36,852 nucleotides of DNA, from positions 1-36,852 of IMG/VR virus record IMGVR_UViG_3300036804_000107, one strand, 5' to 3'. Of the stretch, positions 19,350 to 27,738 are shown piece after piece. The stretch is from a virus. The notes under the pieces are model-generated. The model was not told the DNA's origin and made no database searches. It worked only from the letters and a program-made list of their open reading frames with translations. Numbering within the stretch: position 1 is the stretch's first letter; each line of letters opens with the position of its first letter. A program made the translations under genes and the position numbers.

Positions 19350-19745
19350 TCGCGGTCGGAATGGCTGCACAAGATGGGGTCGAAAGAAGCGCAGTTGCGG
19401 GCGCTCCGCGAACAACGCAGCGACCGCGCGAGTGAGGCGAACCCGACCGTTGATAGCGGCCCCGACCGGGCAAGCCTCGCTGGTCCCCTTGCCGATCCGA
19501 CCGGGCGGGGAGAGGGGACCGGCACAAAACAATTGGTCCGGGTAGCGCCGGAAACAATCGGCGGGTCGGATGACGCAGCGTCCGATGTCCCTCGCGGTCA
19601 GGCCCTCCCGCCTCGGCCGCGAGGGCGTCCGCTGAAAGCCGAACGCGACAAGACCCTCAAAGCGACCGAACCGTGGAAAAAATGCGATCCCCCGGTTTCA
19701 AGGCCGACGTGGTTTCGGAGGCAGAAGAATGTCAAAGCTGTTTGA
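19350..19745 (+). CDS. Conserved phage protein of the terminase region
   Basis: This 131-residue protein starts at MSRSEWLHKMGSKEAQLRAL (ATG 19350, AAGGAT upstream); an ATG at 19326 is an alternative. The N-terminal segment and the C-terminal RPRGRPLKAERDKTLKATEP plus VSRPTWFRRQK recur in alphaproteobacterial phages as a small protein with a Pro/Gly-rich linker. The end resembles a DNA-binding recombinase-like tail ('RPTWFRR'). The function is unknown. Confidence 0.6.
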   Translation, partial: SRSEWLHKMGSKEAQLRALREQRSDRASEANPTVDSGPDRASLAGPLADPTGRGEGTGTKQLVRVAPETIGGSDDAASDVPRGQALPPRPRGRPLKAERDKTLKATEPWKKCDPPVSRPTWFRRQKNVKAV

Positions 19746-19932
19746 GCGCATGGGCAACACCATCGTTCTGGATCGCCGCCAGCCGTTTCCCGGCAATTGC
19801 CAGATGTGCGGCCATTTCAACGACCTTCGGCCCTACGGCCCGAACAATGAGAACATCTGTTTCGATTGCGCCATGAAGGATGAGCCGACCACGCGCCGCA
19901 AGTTCTATGAATTGCTCAACGGACAAGCCTGA
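19729..19932 (+). CDS. Small zinc-ribbon protein
   Basis: This 67-residue protein starts with ATG at 19729 (CGGAGG upstream). It has CQMCGH and CFDCAM, two CxxC pairs 20 residues apart, fitting a single zinc-ribbon. It is the first of four Cys-pair proteins in a row (19729-20943). The role is unknown; a structural or nucleic-acid-binding function is the usual inference. Confidence 0.65.
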   Translation: MSKLFERMGNTIVLDRRQPFPGNCQMCGHFNDLRPYGPNNENICFDCAMKDEPTTRRKFYELLNGQA

Positions 19933-20156
19933 TGTTCCGCGATCAACCCTTCGCCGACTGTGCCGCCAAAGCCGAAACGCTCGCCGCCGCCGGTCATGAA
20001 GTGTTTCAGAAATTCACCTGCGACGGCTGCGGCTCGCGGCTGATGATCGCAGAGCCGAACGTGTTCCACGAAACCGGCACCTGCGACAAATGTGAAACCA
20101 TCACCGACATCAAGCGCAAGGGCTGCGGTTTTATGCTGCACTTGAGGCTGCGATGA
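19932..20156 (+). CDS. Small zinc-ribbon protein
   Basis: This 74-residue protein starts at a TGATG junction. CDGCGS and CDKCET form a standard zinc ribbon, and RKGCGF adds a further Cys. The N-terminal half is an Ala-rich helix (DCAAKAETLAAAGHEVFQ). It is the second protein of the zinc-ribbon run and is coupled to the third by ATGA. Confidence 0.65.
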   Translation: MFRDQPFADCAAKAETLAAAGHEVFQKFTCDGCGSRLMIAEPNVFHETGTCDKCETITDIKRKGCGFMLHLRLR

Positions 20157-20401
20157 AAAAGTCGCCGCTCAAGACCGCTTGCCCGTTCTGCTATGGCGCG
20201 ACCGCGACCGCCAATGATGTGTGGGGCGAGCGCGTCCCGAAAAACGGCGACTTCGCGCTGTGCCAGTTTTGCGGCGAAATCTCGGTGTTCGTTGATAGAG
20301 GCCAGCGTCTTAGAAAGCCCAACATCAAGGAACGCTCCGAAATCGCCAATCATCCCCCGGCGCAACTCTTGAAAAGATCGTGGGCACAGGCACGCGCATG
20401 A
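20153..20401 (+). CDS. Small zinc-ribbon protein
   Basis: This 82-residue protein starts at an ATGA overlap. CPFCYG and CQFCGE are the zinc ligands, with a beta segment between them (ERVPKNGDFAL). The C-terminal part (RQRLRKPNIKERSEIANHPP-like) is helical and basic. A similar arrangement occurs in many phage small proteins described only as hypothetical. Confidence 0.65.
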   Translation: MKKSPLKTACPFCYGATATANDVWGERVPKNGDFALCQFCGEISVFVDRGQRLRKPNIKERSEIANHPPAQLLKRSWAQARA

Positions 20402-20625
20402 CGACGCCAGCCGAAAAAGTCGCGCTCGATGTCATCCGGGTTGCTCTTACCAGCGCCACCGCTGGCGACAAAAAGCCGATCATCGCCCAACTCGCGATGC
20501 TGACCGGGTTGACAGTGTGGATTTGCCAAGATCACGGCATCAGCAAAAATATTCTGGATCAGCTTGTCGATCATCGGTGGAACGATTACCGGGAGACGTT
20601 CGGTGACGCGCGAAACCATCATTGA
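20398..20625 (+). CDS. Hypothetical phage protein
   Basis: This 75-residue helical protein starts at MTTPAEKVAL (ATGA overlap with the zinc-ribbon gene). The predicted helices (ALDVIRVALTSATAGDKKPI, IAQLAMLTGLTVWICQDHGI) suggest a small all-alpha fold. It has no recognised family and overlaps the next gene by 23 bases. Confidence 0.55.
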   Translation: MTTPAEKVALDVIRVALTSATAGDKKPIIAQLAMLTGLTVWICQDHGISKNILDQLVDHRWNDYRETFGDARNHH

Positions 20626-20761
20626 CATCATCCGCCACGAACTGCTGCGGCAGGCCAACCTCAAGCAGTTGAGCCTCGCCAAAGCAGATCGGCCGGACGA
20701 TATCAGGGTGACGGGCACCATTGATTTGCTCGCCATCGCCAACGCGATCAAGGCGCGGTGA
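20603..20761 (+). CDS. Small hypothetical protein, GTG start
   Basis: This 52-residue protein starts with GTG at 20603 (GGGAGA upstream): VTRETIIDIIRHELLRQANL and on to IDLLAIANAIKAR. Two amphipathic helices are joined by a charged strand (KADRPDDIRVTGT). The longer frame upstream lies over the preceding gene. No family was recognised. Confidence 0.5.
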   Translation: MTRETIIDIIRHELLRQANLKQLSLAKADRPDDIRVTGTIDLLAIANAIKAR

Positions 20762-20943
20762 TCTCGCGCCAGCAAATTCTGCGACGGGCCGCCTGCTTCA
20801 AATGCGGAATGCGGTTGAACAAACTCAAATGCCTGTACGGATGCACCGACCGCCAACTAAAAGAACAGCGCGACCTCGCGCTAAAAATCCACCGCGACAT
20901 CAAGGCAGCGGAGAAAAGACCCGTCATATTTCAGATCAGATGA
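20758..20943 (+). CDS. Small cysteine-rich protein, GTG start
   Basis: This 61-residue protein starts at GTG 20758, overlapping the previous stop as GTGA. CFKCGMRLNKLKC and CLYGC-type spacing supply four cysteines in 17 residues, an unusually compact zinc knuckle. The rest is a basic helix. It is the fourth Cys-pair protein of this run. Confidence 0.55.
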   Translation: MISRQQILRRAACFKCGMRLNKLKCLYGCTDRQLKEQRDLALKIHRDIKAAEKRPVIFQIR

Positions 20944-21143
20944 TTAAGGATTTCGTTGGCGGCATGCGCGAATACGCCGCCCGCAACGATCTCGGCAAAC
21001 CGACGCTGATGTTCGCACAGACCGAAGATCATTTCGGTGTTTGCCTCGACTGGCACGACTACCGCCGGGCGTTTTCGTTTCGGCGGCCAAGCTGGACGCC
21101 GGATGATTACGAAAAACTCTGCAATGCGTTGAGGGCGTGGTGA
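20940..21143 (+). CDS. Conserved phage protein
   Basis: This 67-residue protein starts at MIKDFVGGMREY (ATG 20940, ATGA overlap). The segment EDHFGVCLDWHDYRRAFSFR, then RRPSWTPDDYEKLCNALRAW, is compact and aromatic. It probably forms a small alpha/beta domain. The function is unknown. Confidence 0.55.
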   Translation: MIKDFVGGMREYAARNDLGKPTLMFAQTEDHFGVCLDWHDYRRAFSFRRPSWTPDDYEKLCNALRAW

Positions 21144-21499
21144 CGTTCGCACCCCAAGCAAATATGCGGTCGATCATGGGCGAGCGGATGCGATCCACCG
21201 AACGCGAACAGGGTTTTACCATCGTCACTGCCGCGCCTTGGCTCGATCCGAACGATTGGACGCCTGCCACCATCATCGCAGCGGACGGCAAGCGCATTCG
21301 ATTGGTGGCCTTGGAAGCCAAAAACCCCGGCCACGGCGCGTTCACCCGATTGATCGCAAAAATTCAGGCGGCGGGGTTGGTCCCGGTGATCGTTGAACCG
21401 TCAAGGTCGCTGATCGACTGGTGTTTGCGTCACGACTATCGCGAGCGCCGGATCGGCAAGGGCCATCTGGTTCACACTATTTGGTATCCGCGTCGTTGA
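21140..21499 (+). CDS. Possible GNAT-like phage protein
   Basis: This 119-residue protein starts at GTG 21140 (GTGA overlap). TIIAADGKRIRLVALEAKNP, HGAFTRLIAKIQAAGLVPVI, VEPSRSLIDWCLRHDYRERR alternate strands and helices in the order of a GNAT acyltransferase core; the acetyl-CoA pyrophosphate loop is not clear, so an inactive or divergent member is possible. Related proteins lie near terminase genes in alphaproteobacterial phages. Confidence 0.45.
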   Translation: MTFAPQANMRSIMGERMRSTEREQGFTIVTAAPWLDPNDWTPATIIAADGKRIRLVALEAKNPGHGAFTRLIAKIQAAGLVPVIVEPSRSLIDWCLRHDYRERRIGKGHLVHTIWYPRR

Positions 21500-21860
21500 G
21501 CGTTTTCGCACAATCGGCACGCAGCCAAATCATGAAATCAAGTAGTTCGTCCTTGCGGCGACGCTCTTGACGCAAATCCTCAAGCAGATGCAGGGCAAGC
21601 TCTACTTCATCAAGCTTCACGGCTAGTTGCGTTATCAGACCTTTGTTGCGGCTCTTTGCGGCGGCAAAAAAGCCGTCATATAGAGCATCGCGTCGGCGCT
21701 CAATCTTGTCGATTTGCTTGTTAAGCGCTTTCAGGTCGGGGTAGGTGGCAAGCTCCGCCTTGAGTAACGGGTAGGCAAGCGTCGTCAACAACATCGCACG
21801 GATTTCAGGCGAGAGGTTTTCGTCAATGGCTATCGCGCCATCAGGAGGCTTTGCGATCAT
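21477..21860 (-). CDS. Lone antisense helical protein (moron-like)
   Basis: This 127-residue protein starts at MIAKPPDGAIAIDEN (ATG 21860, GGGGAAC upstream). It is dominated by long charged helices (KALNKQIDKIERRRDALYDG, VKLDEVELALHLLEDLRQER) and is probably a coiled coil. It is the only minus-strand gene between the small and large terminase genes and it overlaps the end of the convergent gene by 23 bases. An 11-bp palindrome lies just upstream (GGAATAATTCC, 21882-21892). Such reversed single genes in late operons are often expressed from the prophage. Confidence 0.65.
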   Translation of the reverse strand: MIAKPPDGAIAIDENLSPEIRAMLLTTLAYPLLKAELATYPDLKALNKQIDKIERRRDALYDGFFAAAKSRNKGLITQLAVKLDEVELALHLLEDLRQERRRKDELLDFMIWLRADCAKTLNDADTK

Positions 21861-21913
21861 TCCGTCCGTTCCCCAAATATCGGAATAATTCCGAATAAGG
21901 AAGCTTACCACAT

Positions 21914-23359
21914 ATGCACCTCTCGGCGGAAGATGCTGCATCGGAAATCATCCGACGCAAGCAACTCCGCTCGCGCTTGCAATTGTGGTGCGAAAGCCAA
22001 GGCTACATCCCGGCCAAGCACCATCGGCTGTTGATCGAAAAGCTTGAAGCGGTCGCACGCGGCGACATCACCCGGTTGGCGGTGTTCATGCCGCCCGGCT
22101 CGGCGAAGTCCACCTACACCTCGATCCTGTTTCCGCCGTGGCTGATGAGCCAGCATCCGAAAGCCTTGGTGCTTGGGGCCTCGCACACCACGGAGCTAGC
22201 GGAGCGCTGGGGCAGGCGGGTTAGAAACCTGATCGCCGAGAATGCCCTGACCCTCGGAATTAATCTGGTTGAGGACAATCAGGCCGCCTATCGCTGGGCG
22301 CTACAGCAGGGCGGCGAATATCTCGCGGCCGGTGCCAATGTCGGCATCGCCGGTTTCCGGGCGCTCTATGGATTGATTGATGACCCTATTCGGTCCCGGC
22401 AAGACGCCGATAGCCAGTTGGTGCGTGATCGCACTTGGGATTGGTATCTCAATGATTTTCGTCCTCGTCTTGTACCACATGCTCGTCAGGTGTTGATCCA
22501 GACCCGCTGGCATGAAGATGATCTGGCGGGCCGCGCGCTCAATCATGAACAATGGGAAGTGCTTTCGCTGCCCGCGATGGCCAAACAGGATGATCCGCTC
22601 GGCCGCGCTCCCGATGAACCGCTATGGTCGGATGACGATTACGGTTATGGCGCGCAATTGCTCTATCTCCGCGACACCACACCGCCGCGCGTCTGGTCGG
22701 CGCTCTATCAGCAATCTCCCGCGCCAGAGGAAGGCGATTATTTCAAAGAGGAATGGCTCAAGCCGCGCGACATCGTTCCGCACGCCTCGACCTTGCGGGT
22801 CTATGGCGGCTCTGATTACGCGGTGACGGCCGATGGCGGTGACTACACCGTGCATGCGGTGGTCGGCATCGATCATCTGAATAATATGTTTCTGTTGGAC
22901 ATCTGGCGTCGTCAAACGACATCGGATGTGTGGGTCGATGCGTTCTGCGATCTGGTGCAGAAATATCGCCCGCTCGAATGGGCAGAGGAAGTTGGGCAGA
23001 TCAGGTCCGGCGTTGGCCCGTTCCTCGAAAAGCGCATGCGGCAACGGCGGCTCTACGTCAACCGGACACAGTTTCCGACACGCGGAGACAAAGGCGTGCG
23101 CGCCCGTTCGATCCAAGGCCGCATGGCGCTTGATGGTCTTTACTATCCGAAAAATGCCAATTGGGTTGCCGATTGGCTCGCAGAAATTCTGAATTTCCCG
23201 GCATCCAAGCATGATGACCAAGTGGACGCGTTGTCGCTGGTCGGGCAGTTGCTCGACAAGATGGTGATCGGGAAGCTTGCCGAAAAGAAAACGCCGAAGC
23301 CGCCGGAAGATGGCTACCAGCCCCGCAAACCCAAAACCATCGATCACATGACATTATGA
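21914..23359 (+). CDS. terL: Terminase large subunit
   Basis: This 481-residue packaging motor starts with ATG at 21914. The ATPase domain has Walker A at residues 59-67 (MPPGSAKST), Walker B at about 154-158 (LIDDP), and the motif LVLGASHTTELAERWGRRV. The nuclease domain has Asp301 (YGGSDYAVTADGGDY) and a second acidic cluster at 434-438 (KHDDQVDALS), the usual metal-binding aspartates of the RNase H-like fold. It cleaves and translocates concatemeric DNA into the prohead at the portal. It is coupled to the portal gene by ATGA. Confidence 0.95.
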   Translation: MHLSAEDAASEIIRRKQLRSRLQLWCESQGYIPAKHHRLLIEKLEAVARGDITRLAVFMPPGSAKSTYTSILFPPWLMSQHPKALVLGASHTTELAERWGRRVRNLIAENALTLGINLVEDNQAAYRWALQQGGEYLAAGANVGIAGFRALYGLIDDPIRSRQDADSQLVRDRTWDWYLNDFRPRLVPHARQVLIQTRWHEDDLAGRALNHEQWEVLSLPAMAKQDDPLGRAPDEPLWSDDDYGYGAQLLYLRDTTPPRVWSALYQQSPAPEEGDYFKEEWLKPRDIVPHASTLRVYGGSDYAVTADGGDYTVHAVVGIDHLNNMFLLDIWRRQTTSDVWVDAFCDLVQKYRPLEWAEEVGQIRSGVGPFLEKRMRQRRLYVNRTQFPTRGDKGVRARSIQGRMALDGLYYPKNANWVADWLAEILNFPASKHDDQVDALSLVGQLLDKMVIGKLAEKKTPKPPEDGYQPRKPKTIDHMTL

Positions 23360-25404
23360 TTTCACTCGATGATCTCGGCAACTCCGGTCAGTACGACGGC
23401 GGTTATGACAAATATGACGGCTGGGACGCCAACGGCAATCAACCGCCCTCGACGGTGCGGCGGCGTCGCGAGTTTGAAAACTACGCCTATGCCAAGGGCC
23501 GCGAGATTGATGAACAGCGCTTGTCGTGGCGCTACTACCACATTGACCAATGGACGCAGGACCAACTCCGCATCCTGAAAAAGCGCTCGCAGCCCGCGAT
23601 CACGTTCGACCGCACGGGAAGAAAGATCGACAGCCTAAGCGGCACCATCCGAAGGCTGCGCACCGATCCGAAAGCCTATCCCAACACGCCAAACGGCGAG
23701 AACGGCGCGGAAGTCGCAACCCAAGTCATTCGCACCATCAACGACGCGTCGATGGCGGAAGATTTGGAAGTGGAATGCTGCCGGGATGCTTTGATCCACG
23801 GCATCGGCGTTTCCGAATTGAAGATGACCAAGGGTGACAAGGACGATCCCGATCTGCGCTTTGGCTATTGTGACCCGCGAACATTTTTTTACGATCCGCG
23901 CTCGACCAAGAATGATTTCCACGACACAAGGTTTCACGGCATCTACAAATGGGCCGATGCCGATGAACTCGAAGCGGCCTTTCCCGAACAGCAGGATTTA
24001 ATCCGCCAGTCGATCAACAATGACGGCGGTTACTGGACCGCGTTCGATACGGATCGCGAACCGATGTGGATCGATATCTATCATCGCGTTCGTCTGGTCG
24101 ATCACTGGTACAGGGAAGGCCAACTCTGGAAGTGGTGCCTGCACACGGGCATGGTCGAATTGATGCGCGGCGATAGCCCGTTCGTCGATCCGCGCGGCAA
24201 GTCGATCTCGAAATATCATGCGTTCGCCGCCTATATCGACATTCACGGCGATCATTACGGTTTGATCCGGCGCTTGCGCGGACCGCAGGACGCGATGAAC
24301 CAGCACCGCTCCAAGGCGATGCACATTATGAACACAAGGCAAGTCAAGTTGAAGGAAGGCGCGGTTGACGACATTGAAGTGACGCGGCGCGAGGCCGCGC
24401 GTCCCGATGGCGTCTTGGTCTATCGCGGCGACAGCAAAGACCTTGAGATTGACCAACCGGATCAGGAATTCATTCAGCAAACGAATTATTATCAGGACGC
24501 CAAGACCGAAATCGACAGCTTCGGACCGAACCAGCAATTGATCCAGCAATTCGGCCAGAACGTTTCGGGCCGTGCCGCCAACATGCTGCAACAGGCGGGG
24601 CTTGCCGAACTCGGACCGTTCCTGAAAAATTTCCGAATGTGGAAGCTTGAGCGCTATCAGGCGTGCTGGCTTGCGGCGCAAAAATTCTGGACCGCCGATC
24701 GCTTCCTGCGCGTGACGGAAAATCAGGGCATCGCCCAATTCATGCAGATCAATGGTGTTGGCTTGAACGAATTCGGCCTCCCGACGCTGGTGAATTTTCT
24801 CGGCAATATCGACGTTGAAATCAAGATCGATGAAGGCCCCGACACCGAAACCGTGATGGGTGACATCTTCGATCTGTTGATGGCGCTGTCTCAAAACAAC
24901 GTGCCGGTGCCGCCTGCGGCGATCATTGAAGCTTCTAACCTGCCGATCTCGGAAAAGAAAAAGTTGCAACAGATGGTGTCGCAGCCCGATCCGATGAAAC
25001 AGCAGGCGTCGCAATTGCTGTTGCAGGACAAGCAGGCCGATATCCAAAAGAAAACCGCGGAAGTCGGAAAAATTCAGACGCAGGCGATGCTCAACGCGGC
25101 CAAGGCGCGCACCGAAGGCCAGCCCGGCGCACCGCCGCCTCCGAAAACGCCGCTCGATGTCGCGCAGCAACTCGCCGACATCAACGAGACCAACGCAACC
25201 GCGCTGCACAAACGCGCCAGCGCGACCGGCATGTATCACAAGGCGCTGATAAGCCCCTTGCAACTATTGGCCGATCATGCGCAGCGCGGTTTGGATCGCA
25301 GCGTCGAAAGCGCACACCGCAATGCGGACCGCCTGACCGATACCGCGCACCGCAACGCCGACCGTCAGATGGCGCAACAGCGCGCCAACAGCATTCCTGA
25401 ATAG
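23356..25404 (+). CDS. P22-like portal protein
   Basis: This 682-residue protein forms the dodecameric ring through which DNA enters and leaves the head. FENYAYAKGREIDEQRLSWR, YYHIDQWTQDQLRILKKRSQ, ITFDRTGRKIDSLSGTIRRL, and later GYCDPRTFFYDPRSTKNDFH and RRLRGPQDAMNQHRSKAMHI are the pattern of the P22 gp1 family, and the length is close to gp1 (about 725). The C-terminal region is a long Gln- and Lys-rich helix (barrel-like). It starts inside the terL stop (ATGA). The structural set that follows agrees with a short-tailed phage. Confidence 0.93.
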   Translation: MISLDDLGNSGQYDGGYDKYDGWDANGNQPPSTVRRRREFENYAYAKGREIDEQRLSWRYYHIDQWTQDQLRILKKRSQPAITFDRTGRKIDSLSGTIRRLRTDPKAYPNTPNGENGAEVATQVIRTINDASMAEDLEVECCRDALIHGIGVSELKMTKGDKDDPDLRFGYCDPRTFFYDPRSTKNDFHDTRFHGIYKWADADELEAAFPEQQDLIRQSINNDGGYWTAFDTDREPMWIDIYHRVRLVDHWYREGQLWKWCLHTGMVELMRGDSPFVDPRGKSISKYHAFAAYIDIHGDHYGLIRRLRGPQDAMNQHRSKAMHIMNTRQVKLKEGAVDDIEVTRREAARPDGVLVYRGDSKDLEIDQPDQEFIQQTNYYQDAKTEIDSFGPNQQLIQQFGQNVSGRAANMLQQAGLAELGPFLKNFRMWKLERYQACWLAAQKFWTADRFLRVTENQGIAQFMQINGVGLNEFGLPTLVNFLGNIDVEIKIDEGPDTETVMGDIFDLLMALSQNNVPVPPAAIIEASNLPISEKKKLQQMVSQPDPMKQQASQLLLQDKQADIQKKTAEVGKIQTQAMLNAAKARTEGQPGAPPPPKTPLDVAQQLADINETNATALHKRASATGMYHKALISPLQLLADHAQRGLDRSVESAHRNADRLTDTAHRNADRQMAQQRANSIPE

Positions 25405-25552
25405 CCTTTCGTCCGTCGCGAACGAAATCGCGGCACCACGTCCCGCACCACGACACGATGCGCCCCTGTGAACGGGGAACGGTTCACTACGCCTGCCGTG
25501 CGCGACAGCACGGCCACGTTGCCGGATGACGACACATTCGGGGAGACTGACA
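25405..25552 (+). promoter_or_regulatory. Structured leader of the scaffold gene
   Basis: This gap is the longest within the head operon between portal and gp10-like genes. It holds two exact hairpins: GTGAAC/GTTCAC (25468-25473, 25482-25487) and GCCGTGC/GCACGGC (25495-25501, 25508-25514). Neither has a T run, so they are not terminators. They lie before a TTG start and may set scaffold translation. Confidence 0.45.
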
Positions 25553-26443
25553 TTGACTGACACGACCCAAGGCCAAGACACGCAAGTTACACAGCAGGCC
25601 GATGACGCCTCGCTGTTTCGAGAAGCGCTTGACGCGCCGACGCTCGAAAAATTCGAAAACCCGCAGCCCCAAGAGCCAAAACCCGCCGCGCAGCAACAGC
25701 AGCCAGCGGGGCAACAGCCGGGGCAACAGAAGTCCGACGCGCAACAGCAAGACGCGCCAGTGCCCGCAGGGCGCTTGCGTGAGGAAAGCGAAGCGCGACG
25801 CCGGGCGGAACGGGACAATCAGGATTTACGGGCAAGGCTCGCGGCGTTTGAAGTGCAGCCACGGCAGCAGCCGGGGCAGCAACAGCAGCCGCAAAAACTC
25901 GATGTGTTCGACAATCCATCGGGCTTTGTGAAGCAGGAAGTCCAACCGCTATTCGAGCAATTCCGCCAAGAACTCCAAATGACGCGTGAGGCAATGAGCG
26001 CCGACAACGCGGTCCGGGTTTATGGCGATGAACGGGTAGGGGCCGCGCGTGCCGCTCTTGAACAGGGCATGGCACGGCACGACCCGAACGCTTGGGCGAC
26101 CTACAATCGCGCGATGTCGTCACACGATCCCTATGGTGTCATCACCCGATGGCATCTGGATCGCGAGACCTTGACGCAGATTGGCGGCGATCTCGACACC
26201 TACAAAAAGCGCGTGCTTGAGGATGCGCTGAAAGACCCTGAATTCCACAAACAGGTGATTGCAGCGGCCAAGGGTCAAGCGGCGGCGAATGGTCAACAGA
26301 TCAACCGTCCCGTCACTCAATCGAAAGTCCCCAGCCTTCCATCGCTCTCGGAGATTGGAGCAGCGGGGCCGGACGAACAGCAAATGGAACCGTCCGACGA
26401 AGCGCTTTTCCGGGCAGCCGTTTCAGCCAAGCGGCGCGGCTAA
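25553..26443 (+). CDS. Scaffolding protein
   Basis: This protein is about 296 residues and guides coat assembly around the portal, leaving or being lost before DNA enters. I place the start at the TTG at 25553 (LTDTTQGQDT) because GGGGAGA lies six bases upstream; an ATG at 25526 lacks a ribosome site. The N-terminal half is disordered and rich in Gln, Pro and Ala, followed by a helical coil (REESEARRRAERDNQDLRAR), a compact middle and a short C-terminal helix (DEALFRAAVSAKRR), which in P22-type scaffolds contacts coat. Position between portal and coat agrees. Confidence 0.85.
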   Translation: MTDTTQGQDTQVTQQADDASLFREALDAPTLEKFENPQPQEPKPAAQQQQPAGQQPGQQKSDAQQQDAPVPAGRLREESEARRRAERDNQDLRARLAAFEVQPRQQPGQQQQPQKLDVFDNPSGFVKQEVQPLFEQFRQELQMTREAMSADNAVRVYGDERVGAARAALEQGMARHDPNAWATYNRAMSSHDPYGVITRWHLDRETLTQIGGDLDTYKKRVLEDALKDPEFHKQVIAAAKGQAAANGQQINRPVTQSKVPSLPSLSEIGAAGPDEQQMEPSDEALFRAAVSAKRRG

Positions 26444-26480
26444 GGAGACACGCGCCGCTTAACCCCAAGGGGTTGCGGCA

Positions 26481-27674
26481 ATGCTTACGTCTAATCACGT
26501 CAACAATGAACTAATCAAATTTCGTCGTCAGGTCATTTCGGATTTTCTGCGACGGTCGCGGTTCGACCCGTTCATGGGCGATACCTCGACCTCGGTGATC
26601 GTCCGCATGGCCGATCTCGAAACCAACGGCAAGGAAATCAACATTCCCCTTGTCAACCAGATGACCGGCCCCGGCGTGGGTGTCGGCACGCTGCGCGGCA
26701 ATGAGGAAATGATGGACAGCTACGGCTTTCCGGTGTGGGCGGATTGGGGCCGCAACGCGGTTGCCAACAATCGTGCCGTCAACAAGGAAAGCTCGTTTGA
26801 TGTTCGGTCCACCGCGCGCAATCTGTTGCGCGGCTGGTCGCGTCGTATCGTCCGCGATGACATCACGGATGCGCTGTTGTCGATCCCGACCGCTGCGATC
26901 CAGCCCGGCCGCTTCCAAGTGCCCGGCAACCGCGTCAACGGCATCCGATTTGGTGTCGCGACGGCGGCACAGCAGAACTCTTGGACCGGCGCGAACTTTG
27001 ATCGTTTGCTGTTCGGCAAAGACCTTGGCAACTATTCGTCCACCTTCGCGACCGCGATTGCCAATGTGGACGCGACCAACGATCTGATGACGGCGGCGAA
27101 CGGCTCGCTGATGAAACAGCTTGCCAAGCAGTCCGGCGTCGATCCGGCCAACCCCGGCGTCTACACCGGGCGGCCCAAGATCACGCCTTGGGAAATAGAG
27201 GAACTCGATGAGGAAATGTATGTCTGTTTCCTCGGCGACCGCAATTTCCAGAACCTGCAAAACGACCCGACGATGTTCCAAGCGAACCGCGATGCGCGTG
27301 CGCGTGAGAACAACCCGACCGCAAACAACCCGATCTTCACGGGCGGCGCGTTGCTCTATGACGGCATTCTCTACAAGAACATTCCCGAAATCACTTCGCG
27401 GTTGCTCTTGAAGGGTATCGGTGCGGCTGGCGTCGATGTCGAACCGATCTTCCTCTGCGGTCAGGCGGCGATGGCCTACGCAATGGGCCAGTTGCCGCGC
27501 CCGACGCAGTTGGAAGATGGCGATTACGAATTCGTTTTCGGCATCGGCATTGAAACGCAATATGGTGTCGGAAAAATTGCGAAAGCACCGCAGACGGTGC
27601 AGGGCGCAACGGCTGGCGATCTGGTCGATTGGGGCATGGTGACGGGCTTCATGGCCGCACCGCCTCACACCTAG
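26481..27674 (+). CDS. Major capsid protein, DUF4043/N4 gp56-like family
   Basis: This 397-residue coat protein starts with ATG at 26481, with AAGGGG upstream. INIPLVNQMTGPGVGVGTLR, GNEEMMDSYGFPVWADWGRN and VNKESSFDVRSTARNLLRGW are the pattern of the DUF4043 capsid family; later segments (WEIEELDEEMYVCFLGDRNF, GGALLYDGILYKNIPEI, EDGDYEFVFGIGIETQYGVG) also agree. The family adopts the HK97 fold. P22-type portal and tail genes together with a DUF4043 coat make a mosaic head module. A strong terminator follows. Confidence 0.9.
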   Translation: MLTSNHVNNELIKFRRQVISDFLRRSRFDPFMGDTSTSVIVRMADLETNGKEINIPLVNQMTGPGVGVGTLRGNEEMMDSYGFPVWADWGRNAVANNRAVNKESSFDVRSTARNLLRGWSRRIVRDDITDALLSIPTAAIQPGRFQVPGNRVNGIRFGVATAAQQNSWTGANFDRLLFGKDLGNYSSTFATAIANVDATNDLMTAANGSLMKQLAKQSGVDPANPGVYTGRPKITPWEIEELDEEMYVCFLGDRNFQNLQNDPTMFQANRDARARENNPTANNPIFTGGALLYDGILYKNIPEITSRLLLKGIGAAGVDVEPIFLCGQAAMAYAMGQLPRPTQLEDGDYEFVFGIGIETQYGVGKIAKAPQTVQGATAGDLVDWGMVTGFMAAPPHT

Positions 27675-27681
27675 GACTATC

Positions 27682-27711
27682 AGCGCCGGGGCTTGTCCCC
27701 GGCGCTTTTTG
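27682..27711 (+). terminator. Strong terminator after the capsid gene
   Basis: AGCGCCGGGG and CCCCGGCGCT pair perfectly over 10 bases around a five-base loop, followed by a T-run. Partial termination here would make coat more abundant than downstream tail proteins. Confidence 0.9.
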
Positions 27712-27738
27712 TTTTTCTCAAAACCAAGGATCACAGCA

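Noticed and set aside
22622-23347. 241-codon minus-strand frame over terL
   Set aside because: It is antisense to the conserved nuclease domain of the large terminase, with no ribosome site.
23998-25263. 421-codon minus-strand frame over the portal gene
   Set aside because: It is a shadow of the portal gene; leucine/arginine-rich reverse translation without start signals.
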